A DNA stretch of 42,412 nt from the NCBI GenBank assembly GCA_947589175.1, contig CANPZR010000002.1, positions 1-42,412 on the forward strand. The letters run 5' to 3'. Shown here in pieces: positions 1 to 9,543 of this stretch. The translations under genes and the position numbers were made by a program. Every line of letters starts with the position of its first letter. Position 1 is the stretch's first letter. Source of the DNA: an uncultured Lachnospiraceae bacterium. GTDB taxonomy: Bacteria; Bacillota; Clostridia; Lachnospirales; Lachnospiraceae. Under the pieces are notes generated by a model. It saw only the letters and a program-made list of their open reading frames with translations. It made no database searches and had not been told where the DNA came from.

Positions 1-1058
1 CTGATGGCTCCGCCCAGACAGGTGGCCGCGCCGCCGAACGGCTCGATCTCCGTGGGGTGGTTGTGCGTCTCATTTTTGAAAAATACAAGCCACTCCTCCG
101 TCTTCGGCCCGTCTCCGCGGTCAATCTCCACCGGCACCACAATGGAGCAGGCGTTGATCTCGTCAGACTCTTCCATGTCGTCTAACTTGCCCTCGGCCCG
201 CAGCTTCTTCATGCCGAGCAGCGCAATATCCATCAGGGAAATAAACTTGTCGTCTCTCCCCCTGTACATCTCCTCGTGGGCGCTGCGGTACTCCTCAAAG
301 GTATTCCGAATCGGCTCCGCATAGTCCCCGTCCTCAAAGGTGACATTTTTCAATTCCGTGAGGAAGGTCGTGTGACGGCAGTGGTCGGACCAATAGGTAT
401 CGAGCACGCGAATCTCCGTCATAGACGGATCTCTCTTTTCCTCGCCCCGGAAATAATTCTGAATGTGGAGGAAATCCTTAAACGTCATGGCAAGTCCCAG
501 CGAATCATACAGGGCTTTCAGCTCTCCCTCCGGCATATCCTTAAAGCCGTCAAAAATCTTTACATCCGCCGGGTCGTCAAAATTTACAATCAGCGTGTCC
601 GGCACCGTCTCGTCCGTCTCCCGGGAATCCACCGGGTTGATGCAGTAAGCCTTGATGCGCTGAAAATCTTCATCGGAGATATCTCCCGTCAGCACATAGG
701 TAGTGGCGGAGCGGATCACCGGCTCCTCCTTTTCATTCAGCAGCTTGACGCACTGTTCCGCGGAGTCCGCCCTCTGATCGAACTGTCCCGGCAGATACTC
801 CACCGAAAAAATCCGGTCTCGCTCTCCCGTCTCAAAGCTCCCCTCATAGACGATATCCACCGGCGGCTCGGAAAACACAGTCACTAATGCTTTCTGATAC
901 GTCTCTTCGGATAATGCCTCCACGTCATAGCGCACTAACACCCGGACATTCTCCAGAGATCCGATATTCAGGTATCCGGTCAGCTCCTGTCTCAGCTCCT
1001 TAGCCCGCACAGCGTAATCCGCCTTTTTCTCTACATAAATTCTCTTTACCGATGCCAT
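1..1058 (-). CDS. purL: Phosphoribosylformylglycinamidine synthase (PurL), N-terminal part; runs off the window start
   Basis: Minus-strand translation from ATG at 1058 gives MASVKRIYVEKKADYAVRAKELRQEL...MTEIRVLDTYWSDHCRHTTFL...FFKNETHNHPTEIEPFGGAATCLGGAI; the SDHCRHTTF and NETHNHPTEIEPFGGAATCLGGAI motifs are typical of PurL. Absent from the ORF track because it is open at the window edge. Confidence 0.95.
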   Translation of the reverse strand, partial: MASVKRIYVEKKADYAVRAKELRQELTGYLNIGSLENVRVLVRYDVEALSEETYQKALVTVFSEPPVDIVYEGSFETGERDRIFSVEYLPGQFDQRADSAEQCVKLLNEKEEPVIRSATTYVLTGDISDEDFQRIKAYCINPVDSRETDETVPDTLIVNFDDPADVKIFDGFKDMPEGELKALYDSLGLAMTFKDFLHIQNYFRGEEKRDPSMTEIRVLDTYWSDHCRHTTFLTELKNVTFEDGDYAEPIRNTFEEYRSAHEEMYRGRDDKFISLMDIALLGMKKLRAEGKLDDMEESDEINACSIVVPVEIDRGDGPKTEEWLVFFKNETHNHPTEIEPFGGAATCLGGAI

Positions 1059-1086
1059 GACTGCCTCCTCTTGATTTTAAAAGTAA

Positions 1087-2265
1087 TTATTCTGCCGCTG
1101 TGATGCCGCCGAGCTTGACGCGGCCCTTCCAATAGCTCTGGACCTCCGTCGTGTAATTCGGCTTGATATCGCTTTTGTACTTCGCCTCGAACTGCTTCTC
1201 CTTCTCGTCCTCTACCACCTGCTCGCACTGCTGGTCGTATGCCGAAGAATCATTGTTATCCACCATCTTGATGACATAATAGCCGTCGTCTGTCTCGATT
1301 ACATCGGATATCTCGTCATTTTTCATCTTTTTCACTTTTTTCAGCGCTTTTTCATCCAAAAAGTCCGTATCCGTCTCCAGCAGGTTCTCCGTGAGGTACT
1401 GAACGCCGGTATCGTCGTCGGTGTTGTCCTCGTCGCTGTCCGCGATGATATCCTTGGTGAAGTCTTTCGCCTTGACGGCCTTCTTCCGCACATCCTCTAT
1501 CGCCTTCTTATTCTTCTTCAAGGTAGCGGCGTCTAACTCCTTCTCATTGCCATCGTCGTCCGTGGACTTCTTGCTGATCATATAGTACTGCAGGTCGTAC
1601 TGTCTATACTTCTCTTTGCTGACCCCGGCCTTCAGTGCTTCCTCGTCAATGCCCAGGCTCTCAATAACCTGATTCTTATACTTGTCCGCCAGCGCCTGTC
1701 TCTCTATCTCGCCGCGGACCGTATCCTCATCCAGACCCCGAATCTTCTTCTGATCGTCCGTCAGCCCGTCCATAAATGTCTTTAAGTCCTCATCCGCCTT
1801 GGACTTCTCCTCATCGCTGAGGGAAACGCCGTTCTTCTCCGCCTCCATGCAGAGAATCTCCCGCTGCTTCAAACCGTCCATAACAGCCTTCTTGGCCACC
1901 TGGGCGCCCGTCCGTCCCTTGCTGTCCATGTTCTCCGCTTCCCAGAAGCTGCTGCCATAAAACTGCTGATACAAGGACTGCATGCCATTGTACTGGGCCT
2001 CTGTATTGCAAATATCATACAGGGCGTCTTTATAATAAAGAGTATCTGTCACCGACTTGCCGTCGGCGTCCGTCCCTGTCACCTTCAAAATCGGCCGCGG
2101 ACGGAGCTGGATATAAGCAACTCCCAGACAGAGTACCAGAACTAAGCATATACCGATTCCCAGAAGAACCTTGTTTCTAGTGGCTGCATCAAGCCCCTTT
2201 TTGCGGCGAATCTCCTTCTCTTCTGCCGCACCTTGATTTTTCATGATTTTTTTTGCACGATTCAT
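1087..2265 (-). CDS. Membrane-anchored peptidylprolyl isomerase, PrsA/SurA-like
   Basis: 392 aa; N-terminal TM segment (VLLGIGICLVLVLCLGVAYIQL), parvulin-like C-terminal region (FLDEKALKKVKKMKNDEISDVIETDDGYYVIKMVD). Confidence 0.75.
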   Translation of the reverse strand: MNRAKKIMKNQGAAEEKEIRRKKGLDAATRNKVLLGIGICLVLVLCLGVAYIQLRPRPILKVTGTDADGKSVTDTLYYKDALYDICNTEAQYNGMQSLYQQFYGSSFWEAENMDSKGRTGAQVAKKAVMDGLKQREILCMEAEKNGVSLSDEEKSKADEDLKTFMDGLTDDQKKIRGLDEDTVRGEIERQALADKYKNQVIESLGIDEEALKAGVSKEKYRQYDLQYYMISKKSTDDDGNEKELDAATLKKNKKAIEDVRKKAVKAKDFTKDIIADSDEDNTDDDTGVQYLTENLLETDTDFLDEKALKKVKKMKNDEISDVIETDDGYYVIKMVDNNDSSAYDQQCEQVVEDEKEKQFEAKYKSDIKPNYTTEVQSYWKGRVKLGGITAAE

Positions 2266-2429
2266 TTTTAGCCTCCAAGTAATTATTTATAATAGAAAAT
2301 ACAATGAGTATTTAACAATGACTATTCTAACACAAAAAAAAATCCCCCGCAATATAAAAGAGGGCGCATTTCACACAATTTCACATAAAAAAACACAGAG
2401 CATCCGCTTCCGGCTCTGTGCTTTGTAAT

Positions 2430-2512
2430 GCAGGAAAAGGGACTTGAACCCTCATGGTATTGCTACCACACGGACCTGAACCGTGCGCGTCTGCCAATTC
2501 CGCCATTCCTGC
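2430..2512 (-). tRNA. tRNA-Leu, anticodon CAG
   Basis: Reverse complement GCAGGAATGGCGGAATTGGCAGACGCGCACGGTTCAGGTCCGTGTGGTAGCAATACCATGAGGGTTCAAGTCCCTTTTCCTGC; acceptor stem closes, anticodon arm CACGG-TTCAGGT-CCGTG, long variable arm, GGTTCAAGTCC T-arm. Confidence 0.95.
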
Positions 2513-2703
2513 ATGCAAGAGTTATATTATCATCTTCCGGGAAAATTGTCAACCACAAAATTTCTGAATTTAAAACTTTTTAATTTTTCAAATTTGTTTT
2601 TGAATTTTTTTATAATTTTTTTTGTAAAATGCACAATCCCATGGTATAATGTACGCGGAAGCAATGAGACGCCTGAAAACGCATTTTCAGTTAAATAAGG
2701 AGA

Positions 2704-3081
2704 ATGACAATGAATATAATGAATCCCGGCATGGTATTATTCGGGCTGTTCGATTCAGCCCTGGCCTTTTATCTCGTATATCATATGACAAGAGCAAGGT
2801 TCGGCGGCGAGCGCAAGGCGATTGCGCGGGTTCTGGCCGCCCTCTTCGGCACGATTGTTTTTATTATTTATTTCGCCGTAATTGTGTGGTTCAACACGGA
2901 CGTCTATGCGGCCTCGGACGTCACAAAGAGAGTGGTCTACTTAGCCCCCATCGTCCTCACGATCCTTATGACGGCCCTGATTCTCTTATCGCAGCCGCCC
3001 AAAAAAAAGGAATCCGCGGACGAGGAAGATTCCGAAGAAGATTCCGAGTCCGAGGATTCCGTCTCTGAAGATGTTCCGTAA
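2704..3081 (+). CDS. Small membrane protein with acidic Ser/Glu/Asp-rich tail, unknown function
   Basis: 125 aa; about three hydrophobic segments then KKKESADEEDSEEDSESEDSVSEDVP; preceded by AAGGAGAATGACA RBS-like sequence. Confidence 0.65.
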   Translation: MTMNIMNPGMVLFGLFDSALAFYLVYHMTRARFGGERKAIARVLAALFGTIVFIIYFAVIVWFNTDVYAASDVTKRVVYLAPIVLTILMTALILLSQPPKKKESADEEDSEEDSESEDSVSEDVP

Positions 3082-3111
3082 ATTTTGTCTCAAAGCGCCC
3101 GATGGAAGCTC

Positions 3112-3927
3112 TTAGAGGTAGTCTTTCAGGGCGCTCTTTTTGATTCTTCCGATATTGCACGCCAGAATAATCGCCATTACCTTTTTCTTCGCGTTGAAAT
3201 AAAAGCGGATCCGGTACTGGTCGTACTTCACGTCAGCATAGGTCTTTACCTTGTTTTTCTTCAATCCCTTCATCTTGGTAAAAGGATCCTTCGCCTTGCA
3301 GTCCTTCACCGTCAGTTCGCCGTACGCCTTCTCCACCTTAGAGAGCTTACTGTCTATCTTGATGCCCCGGTAAGTGGATTGTTTCTTGCCGCCGCCTGAC
3401 CACTTCCACTGGCCCGTCCAGGCGTAGCCGTTGTCATACCCTTTTCTCTTGCAGTAGGAAATAAAGTTCTCGCTGTTAAATTTGCCAAAATCTTTCTTCT
3501 GCATCTTAGCCACGACAGTGACGGCGCACCCTCTGGTGACTCCGTCCACACTGGCAATAATCGTAGTGCTTCCCTTCTTAAGAGCCCTGACAACGCCCTT
3601 TGCGTTGACCGAAGCAACAGACGGATTCTTGCTCGTCCATGTCACTACAGATGTAGTCCCCTTAATTTTCAAGGTAGTCTTTTTTTTCTCCATGATTATT
3701 GCACTACTTCTGTCTAATACGATCGAATCCAAATCTTCCCTGTCAACGGCCGGTCCGGAAACGGCGCCGCCCGTAACCGCGCTGGTCGTCCCCTCGGCCG
3801 CGGCGGGATAGTCCGTGCCGCCCACGGCTCCCAGAAGCAGGGCGGAACACAGTGAAATACTCAGTGCGCACTTGCTGATTCCCTTAAACATATAATCCTC
3901 CATTCTGGAGCGCAGCGTAATCTTCAC
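3112..3927 (-). CDS. Secreted Ig-like (BIG2-type) domain protein
   Basis: Signal-peptide-like N-terminus and VTWTSKNPSVASVNAKGVVRALKKGSTTIIASVDG, a typical BIG2 repeat. Confidence 0.75.
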   Translation of the reverse strand: MKITLRSRMEDYMFKGISKCALSISLCSALLLGAVGGTDYPAAAEGTTSAVTGGAVSGPAVDREDLDSIVLDRSSAIIMEKKKTTLKIKGTTSVVTWTSKNPSVASVNAKGVVRALKKGSTTIIASVDGVTRGCAVTVVAKMQKKDFGKFNSENFISYCKRKGYDNGYAWTGQWKWSGGGKKQSTYRGIKIDSKLSKVEKAYGELTVKDCKAKDPFTKMKGLKKNKVKTYADVKYDQYRIRFYFNAKKKVMAIILACNIGRIKKSALKDYL

Positions 3928-4002
3928 ACTGTCCTCTCCTTTTATAAGCTTTTATGTCTGTAAGATAATTTATAACACATTGTATCTCATTTGTCCAGTC
4001 CC

Positions 4003-5865
4003 TCACGCCAATTCTACTGCGCCCGTATAGAGCTGGTAATATCTTCCTTTTTGCGCCAGCAGCTCCTCGTGGGTTCCCCGCTCGATGATTTCGCCCTTCT
4101 CCAGCACCATGATGCAGTCCGCGTTGCGCACCGTCGAGAGCCGGTGGGCGATTACAAATGTAGTACGGTTTTTCATGAGCCGTTCCATGCCGTGGTCGAT
4201 GTGCCGCTCCGTACGGGTATCCACGGAGCTGGTCGCCTCGTCCAGCACCAGGATCGGCGCGAGGGATACGGCGGCCCTGGCAATATTTAACAGCTGCCGC
4301 TGCCCCTGGCTCAAGTTGATGCCGTCGCCCTCCAGCACGGTGTCGTAGCCGTGCTCCAGCCGCATGATAAAGGAATGGGCGCTGGCCGTCTTTGCCGCCT
4401 GCTCCACCTCCTCGTCCGTGGCGTCCGGCCTTCCGTAGCGGATATTTTCCCGCACCGTGCCGCTGAACAGATGGGTATCCTGCAGCACCATCGCGATATT
4501 CGACCGCAGACTCTCCCGCTTGTAGCCCTTGATGTCCACGCCGTCAATCGTGATAGTGCCCTCCTGGATGTCGTAAAAACGGTTCAAAAGATTCGTAATC
4601 GTCGTCTTGCCCGCTCCGGTGGAGCCCACGAAGGCCACCTTCTGCCCGGCGTGGGCGTACAGATTGATATCCTTCAAAATCACCTTATCCGGGTTGTAGC
4701 CAAAGGTGACGTGTTCCATGATCACCTCGCCCCGGACGTCGTTCATCTCCTTTGCATCCGGCAAATCCTCCTCCTCGGTCTGGGAGTCCATTACCATGAA
4801 TACGCGCTCCGCTCCCGCTAACGCCGAGAAGATAATGTTGACCTGCATGGACAGCTCGTTGATCGGGCGGCTGAACTGTCTGGAATAATTGACAAACACG
4901 GTCAGCTTTCCGATGGTCAGCGTGCCCATCAGGCAGAATATAGCTCCGATGGCCGCCGTGAGGCTGTAGCAGACCTGCCCGATATTTCCCATGACCGGTC
5001 CCATAATTCCGCCAAAGAACTGGGCCTTGATCTGCTTGTGGCGCAGATCGTCGTTCAGTCCGTTAAATTCTTCCACCGCGCGGTCCTCGTGGCAGAACAC
5101 CTTGACGACCTTCTGTCCGGTCACGGTCTCCTCTATGTAGCCGTTCAGCGCGCCGAGCGCTCTCTGCTGCTCCCTGTAAAATACGGAACTGCGCTTGGCT
5201 ATGCTGCCGCCCGCCTTGATCATGAGAGGCACCATGACGATTGTGATCAGCGCCAACCACACATTCATCGTGATCATGAGGACCATCGTCCCCACAATGC
5301 TGATCAGGCCGGACACCAGCTGAATGACCGTGTTGTTCATCAGCTCTCCGATGGTGTCCACGTCGTTGGTGAAACGGCTCATGATATCGCCGGTGCTGTT
5401 GGTATCAAAATAGCGGATCGGCATATCCTGCAGGTGATCGAATAAGTCCTTGCGGATGCGGATCAGCGCCCGCTGGGAAACTCCGATCATAATTCTCTGC
5501 TGTAAATAATTGGCCACGACTCCTACGCCGTACACCCCTAACATCACCAGCACGCCCTGCAGCAGCTTCTGCACGCCGGCCGCCAAAAGAGCCGCCCGCT
5601 CCGATTCCTGCGCCGCAAGGATTTCTCCCGCCGATTTCGTGATCTGGTCGATAATCGGGGAGAGCAGGTAGGAGCCTGCCAGCGTGGCGCCGCTGAATAC
5701 AATGACGCAGACCAGCGCTATCACCACAAGCGGCCAGTCGCTTTTCATATATCCGAGGAGCCTCTTGATGACCGCCCCGGAGTTTTTGGGCTTTCCGCCC
5801 TTCATTCCGCGGGGACCGCCCGGTCCCCTTCCCGGGCCTCTGCCCGGTCCTGGCATGGGACTCAT
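4003..5865 (-). CDS. ABC transporter, fused permease/ATPase (multidrug type)
   Basis: Six-TM domain plus Walker A GSTGAGKTT, signature LSQGQRQ, Walker B ILVLDEATSSVD. Confidence 0.93.
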   Translation of the reverse strand: MSPMPGPGRGPGRGPGGPRGMKGGKPKNSGAVIKRLLGYMKSDWPLVVIALVCVIVFSGATLAGSYLLSPIIDQITKSAGEILAAQESERAALLAAGVQKLLQGVLVMLGVYGVGVVANYLQQRIMIGVSQRALIRIRKDLFDHLQDMPIRYFDTNSTGDIMSRFTNDVDTIGELMNNTVIQLVSGLISIVGTMVLMITMNVWLALITIVMVPLMIKAGGSIAKRSSVFYREQQRALGALNGYIEETVTGQKVVKVFCHEDRAVEEFNGLNDDLRHKQIKAQFFGGIMGPVMGNIGQVCYSLTAAIGAIFCLMGTLTIGKLTVFVNYSRQFSRPINELSMQVNIIFSALAGAERVFMVMDSQTEEEDLPDAKEMNDVRGEVIMEHVTFGYNPDKVILKDINLYAHAGQKVAFVGSTGAGKTTITNLLNRFYDIQEGTITIDGVDIKGYKRESLRSNIAMVLQDTHLFSGTVRENIRYGRPDATDEEVEQAAKTASAHSFIMRLEHGYDTVLEGDGINLSQGQRQLLNIARAAVSLAPILVLDEATSSVDTRTERHIDHGMERLMKNRTTFVIAHRLSTVRNADCIMVLEKGEIIERGTHEELLAQKGRYYQLYTGAVELA

Positions 5866-7616
5866 CCTGCCACCTCCTCTCGGTCTTTCTGTGAATAATA
5901 AATCTCCTGATACGTCTCGCAGCTCTCAAGCAGCTCCTCGTGGGTTCCCTGTCCCACAATCTGCCCCTCGTCCATGACGAGGATCCGGTCCGCTCCCTCC
6001 ACTGAGGAAATGCGCTGCGCGATAATCAGCTTGGTCGTGTCCCTTAAGGAAGTGGAAAAGCTCTGCCGAATCTTGGCCTCCGTCGCCGTGTCCACGGCGC
6101 TGGTGCTGTCGTCCAGAATCAATATCTTCGGCTTTTTCAACAGGGCCCTGGCAATACACAGACGCTGCTTCTGCCCGCCGGACACATTGACGCCGCCCTG
6201 TCCCAGTTCCATATCGTACCCCTCGGAGAAGTCCCTCACGAAAAGATCGGCCTGCGCCTCTCGCGCCGCCTCGTAGACCTCCTCGTCGGTGGCATTTTCA
6301 TCGCCCCAACGCAGATTGTCCATGATGGAGCCGGAAAACAGGGTATTTTTCTGCAACACCATAGCTACGCCGTTGCGCAGGTTGTTCAGCGAATAATCCT
6401 TTACATTGACGCCGTCTACTAACACTTCTCCCTCGGTGCAGTCATAGAGCCTGGGAATCAGCTGCACCAGAGAGCTCTTGCCGGAACCGGTAGAACCGAT
6501 AATTCCGATAATCTCTCCCGGATTCGCCGTAAAGTTTATATTCTGCAGCACATTGTGCTTGTGCTTTTTGTAATAGCGGAATCCCACATTCCGGAACTCG
6601 ATTTTTCCCTGGGTGACCAGGCGCTCTTTCTCTTTTGCCTCATTGTCATTGAGGTCGATTTTCGTGTTCAGCACCTCCAGAATACGATGGGAGGACGCCA
6701 ACGCTCGGGAGCCCTGGATCATGATCATCGACATCATCATCAGCGACATGAGAATCTGGGTGACATAGGTGGTAAACGCCGTCAGATCGCCCACCGGCAT
6801 ATCCCCTACCAGAATCTGCTGCCCGCCGAACCACACGACCGCCATAACCGTGATATTCATGGTCAGCGTCATGATCGGCATAGTCAGAATCACCACCTTC
6901 ATGGCGCGTAGCGTCTTGTCCTTCAAGTCCAGATTGGCCGTGTCGAAGGTCTCTTTTTCAAAATCATCCCTCACAAAAGATTTCACTACCCGCTGATTCG
7001 TGATATTTTCCTGAATCCGCGAGTTCAGCGCGTCGATCCGGTTCTGCATCGTGTCGAACCGCGGAAACGCCGTCCGCATCACCAGCACTAACGCCACCAC
7101 AAGCAGCGGTATCACCACGCAGAGCACCAGCGCCAGCCTTGGATTCATGACAAATGCCATGATCAGTCCGCCGATCATCATGCCCGGCGCCCGCAGCATC
7201 ATGCGCAGCGCCATAGCGATGACATTCTGCATATTGGTGATGTCGTTGGTCAGACGGGTCACAAGGGAACCCGTGGAAAATTTTTCAATATTGGCAAAGG
7301 AAAACTTCTGCACCTTGCGGAATACGTCCCGCCGCAGATCCGCGGCGAAGTTCACCGACGCCTTTACCGCGAAATAGGCTCCCAAGACGCCTCCCAGCAT
7401 CATGAGCAGCGCCGTCAGGATCATGACGCCTCCTATCATAAGAATGAACCCGGTGCCTTTGGGCTCCACGCCGATCTGCTGCCCCACGCCGTAATTGATG
7501 ATCACAGACATCAGCTTGGGCAGGACCACCTCGCCCAGAACCTCCACGATCATAAAAATCGGTCCCAGAATAAAACACCAGATGTAAGGCTTTACATATT
7601 TAGCATACTGTCTCAC
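5862..7616 (-). CDS. ABC transporter, fused permease/ATPase (heterodimer partner of the adjacent gene)
   Basis: Walker A GSTGSGKSS, signature VSGGQKQR, Walker B ILILDDSTSAVD; 4-nt overlap with the downstream ABC gene. Confidence 0.93.
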   Translation of the reverse strand: MRQYAKYVKPYIWCFILGPIFMIVEVLGEVVLPKLMSVIINYGVGQQIGVEPKGTGFILMIGGVMILTALLMMLGGVLGAYFAVKASVNFAADLRRDVFRKVQKFSFANIEKFSTGSLVTRLTNDITNMQNVIAMALRMMLRAPGMMIGGLIMAFVMNPRLALVLCVVIPLLVVALVLVMRTAFPRFDTMQNRIDALNSRIQENITNQRVVKSFVRDDFEKETFDTANLDLKDKTLRAMKVVILTMPIMTLTMNITVMAVVWFGGQQILVGDMPVGDLTAFTTYVTQILMSLMMMSMIMIQGSRALASSHRILEVLNTKIDLNDNEAKEKERLVTQGKIEFRNVGFRYYKKHKHNVLQNINFTANPGEIIGIIGSTGSGKSSLVQLIPRLYDCTEGEVLVDGVNVKDYSLNNLRNGVAMVLQKNTLFSGSIMDNLRWGDENATDEEVYEAAREAQADLFVRDFSEGYDMELGQGGVNVSGGQKQRLCIARALLKKPKILILDDSTSAVDTATEAKIRQSFSTSLRDTTKLIIAQRISSVEGADRILVMDEGQIVGQGTHEELLESCETYQEIYYSQKDREEVAG

Positions 7617-8091
7617 GGTTCTCTCCTTTCTCCGCTGCCGCCGTAAATTGTTCCATATTATGGTACAGCCGGTTTAAATATTCCCATAGCTTATGTTGTT
7701 CTTCTTCCGTGAAATCCTGATACATCGCCCTCTCCAGGCTCTCATAGTAATCTTTCGCGCTCTCCACGACCCTGCGGCCCTCGTCGGTCAGCTCCACGCA
7801 ATTTGACCGGGTGTCCCCATCCTTCACCTCGCGGCTGACTAATCCCGCTTTCTCTAACGCCTTCAGCGACACGGCGATGGTGGCCGCCGACACGTCCAGT
7901 TCCTCCGCCAGCTGCAGCTGGGACTCAAAGGAATGGCAGGACAGCGCCATCAGCACCCGGTGCTGGCCCCGGTGAAGCCCGATATTTTCCAGATTCTTCT
8001 CCAGGATGCGCCGGTGCAGCAGATTAGTGACGACCATCTGCCGGGTAGGGTCCTCCGGACCGCTCTCTCTCTTACATTTCTCTGACGTCAC
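7600..8091 (-). CDS. MarR-family transcriptional regulator
   Basis: wHTH region SQLQLAEELDVSAATIAVSLKALEKAGLVSREVKDGDTRSNCVELTDEGRRVV; overlaps start of the ABC pair. Confidence 0.9.
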   Translation of the reverse strand: MTSEKCKRESGPEDPTRQMVVTNLLHRRILEKNLENIGLHRGQHRVLMALSCHSFESQLQLAEELDVSAATIAVSLKALEKAGLVSREVKDGDTRSNCVELTDEGRRVVESAKDYYESLERAMYQDFTEEEQHKLWEYLNRLYHNMEQFTAAAEKGENRETVC

Positions 8092-8115
8092 GATTTCACT
8101 CCTTTCGCTATTTAA

Positions 8116-8160
8116 TTAACCAGTTAATCATTAGACAGTTAATGATTAGCATGTTAATTA
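8116..8160. promoter_or_regulatory. Operator-like array: three 15-bp direct repeats within a larger dyad, likely MarR operator
   Basis: TTAACCAGTTAATCA / TTAGACAGTTAATGA / TTAGCATGTTAATTA in tandem. Overall dyad 8113-8160: TAATTAAC-4-TAATCATTA-6-TAATGATTA-4-GTTAATTA. Lies in the divergent intergenic region. Confidence 0.7.
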
Positions 8161-8233
8161 TACGGCAGAAAAAATTTTTGTCAAGATGGTATACAACTTT
8201 TTACAAATAATTCATAGAATGTTATGAAATAAT

Positions 8234-9487
8234 ATGGAAACGGATATCAATATGGAATATGGAAAACTGGATGTAAATGTCACGTCAGAGCTGGATAACC
8301 GACCGATTCCCGGCGCCACGGTGCGGATTGTCAGTGAAAATGAGCCGGAACGCACGCTGGCGCAGTCTGTCACGGACAGCCAGGGACAGACAGACGAAAT
8401 TGAGCTCATGGCGCCTCCCCTGGAATACAGCATGGCCCCCGGCGCCAACAAGCCCTATTCGGAGTACACCCTGTACATCAGCGCCCCAGGGTATGAGACG
8501 CTGGAGATAAACGGAGCTGAGATTTTCCCGGAGGAAACCGCCATCCAGAACGCGAAACTCCTTCCCCTGGCCGAAGGCGAACCGGACAGCGCGGAGCTCT
8601 TTGTAATCCCGGATCACACGCTGTGGGGGGATTACCCGCCCAAAATCGCGGAGAGCGAGATCAAATCCGCCGGGAGCAGCAGCGAAATTGTTCTGAGCCG
8701 GGTGGTCATTCCCGAATACGTCGTCGTCCACGACGGTCCTCCCACCGACAGCAAGGCGGAAAATTATTATGTGAAATACAAGGATTACATCAAAAATGTG
8801 GCCTGCAGCGAGATCTACTCCACCTGGCCGCTGGCCGCCATCCAGGCCAATGTGCTGGCAATCCAGTCCTTTACGCTGAACCGGGTGTACACGGAGTGGT
8901 ACCGGAATAAGGGATACGATTTTACCATCACTTCGTCCACCGCCTACGACCACAAGTGGATTCCGGGGCGCAACATCTTTAACAGCATTTCCCAGGTCGT
9001 GGACGAGATTTTCAGCAGCTACCTCTCCAGGCCCAACGTGGAGCAGCCCATCCTCACCCAGTACTGCGACGGCAAAAACGTGTCCTGTCCCGGCTGGATG
9101 AGCCAGTGGGGTTCCAAGGCGCTTGGCGACCAGGGCTACACCGCCATTGAAATTCTGCGGAATTACTACGGCGATTCCCTCTATATCAATGAGACGGAAG
9201 AAATATCCGGCATTCCCTCCTCCTACCCCGGCTCCAGCTTGAAACGGGGCTCCAGCGGAGACAAGGTGCGACAGATGCAGCGACAGCTGAACACCATCGC
9301 GGGAGCCTACCCCCTGATCCCCAAGATCGCCGCGGACGGCATTTTCGGCTCCAAGACCGAGGAGGCGGTAAAGGTGTTCCAGAAGGTATTCAAACTGACA
9401 CAGGACGGAATCGTGGGGTTCAAGACTTGGTACAAAATCTCGGAAATTTATGTGGCGGTCAGCCGGATTGCCGAGCTGAACCCGTGA
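8234..9487 (+). CDS. SpoIID/LytB-domain protein with N-terminal carboxypeptidase-regulatory-like domain and C-terminal peptidoglycan-binding domain
   Basis: KDYIKNVACSEIYSTWPLAAIQANVLAIQSFTLNR and MSQWGSKALGDQGYTAIEILRNYYGDSLYI resemble SpoIID; LKRGSSGDKVRQMQRQLNTI...ADGIFGSKTEEAVKVFQK is PG_binding_1-like. Confidence 0.75.
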   Translation: METDINMEYGKLDVNVTSELDNRPIPGATVRIVSENEPERTLAQSVTDSQGQTDEIELMAPPLEYSMAPGANKPYSEYTLYISAPGYETLEINGAEIFPEETAIQNAKLLPLAEGEPDSAELFVIPDHTLWGDYPPKIAESEIKSAGSSSEIVLSRVVIPEYVVVHDGPPTDSKAENYYVKYKDYIKNVACSEIYSTWPLAAIQANVLAIQSFTLNRVYTEWYRNKGYDFTITSSTAYDHKWIPGRNIFNSISQVVDEIFSSYLSRPNVEQPILTQYCDGKNVSCPGWMSQWGSKALGDQGYTAIEILRNYYGDSLYINETEEISGIPSSYPGSSLKRGSSGDKVRQMQRQLNTIAGAYPLIPKIAADGIFGSKTEEAVKVFQKVFKLTQDGIVGFKTWYKISEIYVAVSRIAELNP

Positions 9488-9498
9488 TGACAGGAAAA

Positions 9499-9535
9499 GG
9501 GCTCCCGCGCCGGTTCATCGCCCGCGCGGAAGCCC
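9499..9535. terminator. Bidirectional intrinsic terminator between convergent genes
   Basis: GGGCTcCCGCGC...GCGCGGaAGCCC hairpin followed on + by a T-tract (cattttttt); sits between convergent stops. Confidence 0.75.
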
Positions 9536-9543
9536 GTTCACTC

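Noticed and set aside
276-887. 203-aa plus-strand ORF at window start
   Set aside because: Antisense to partial purL, whose minus-strand translation has strong motifs.
3092-3138. AGCGCCC...GGGCGCT as a terminator between 3081 and 3112 genes
   Set aside because: Stem is only 7 bp with a very long loop and overlaps the 3' coding end of the minus-strand gene; plausible but too weak to list.
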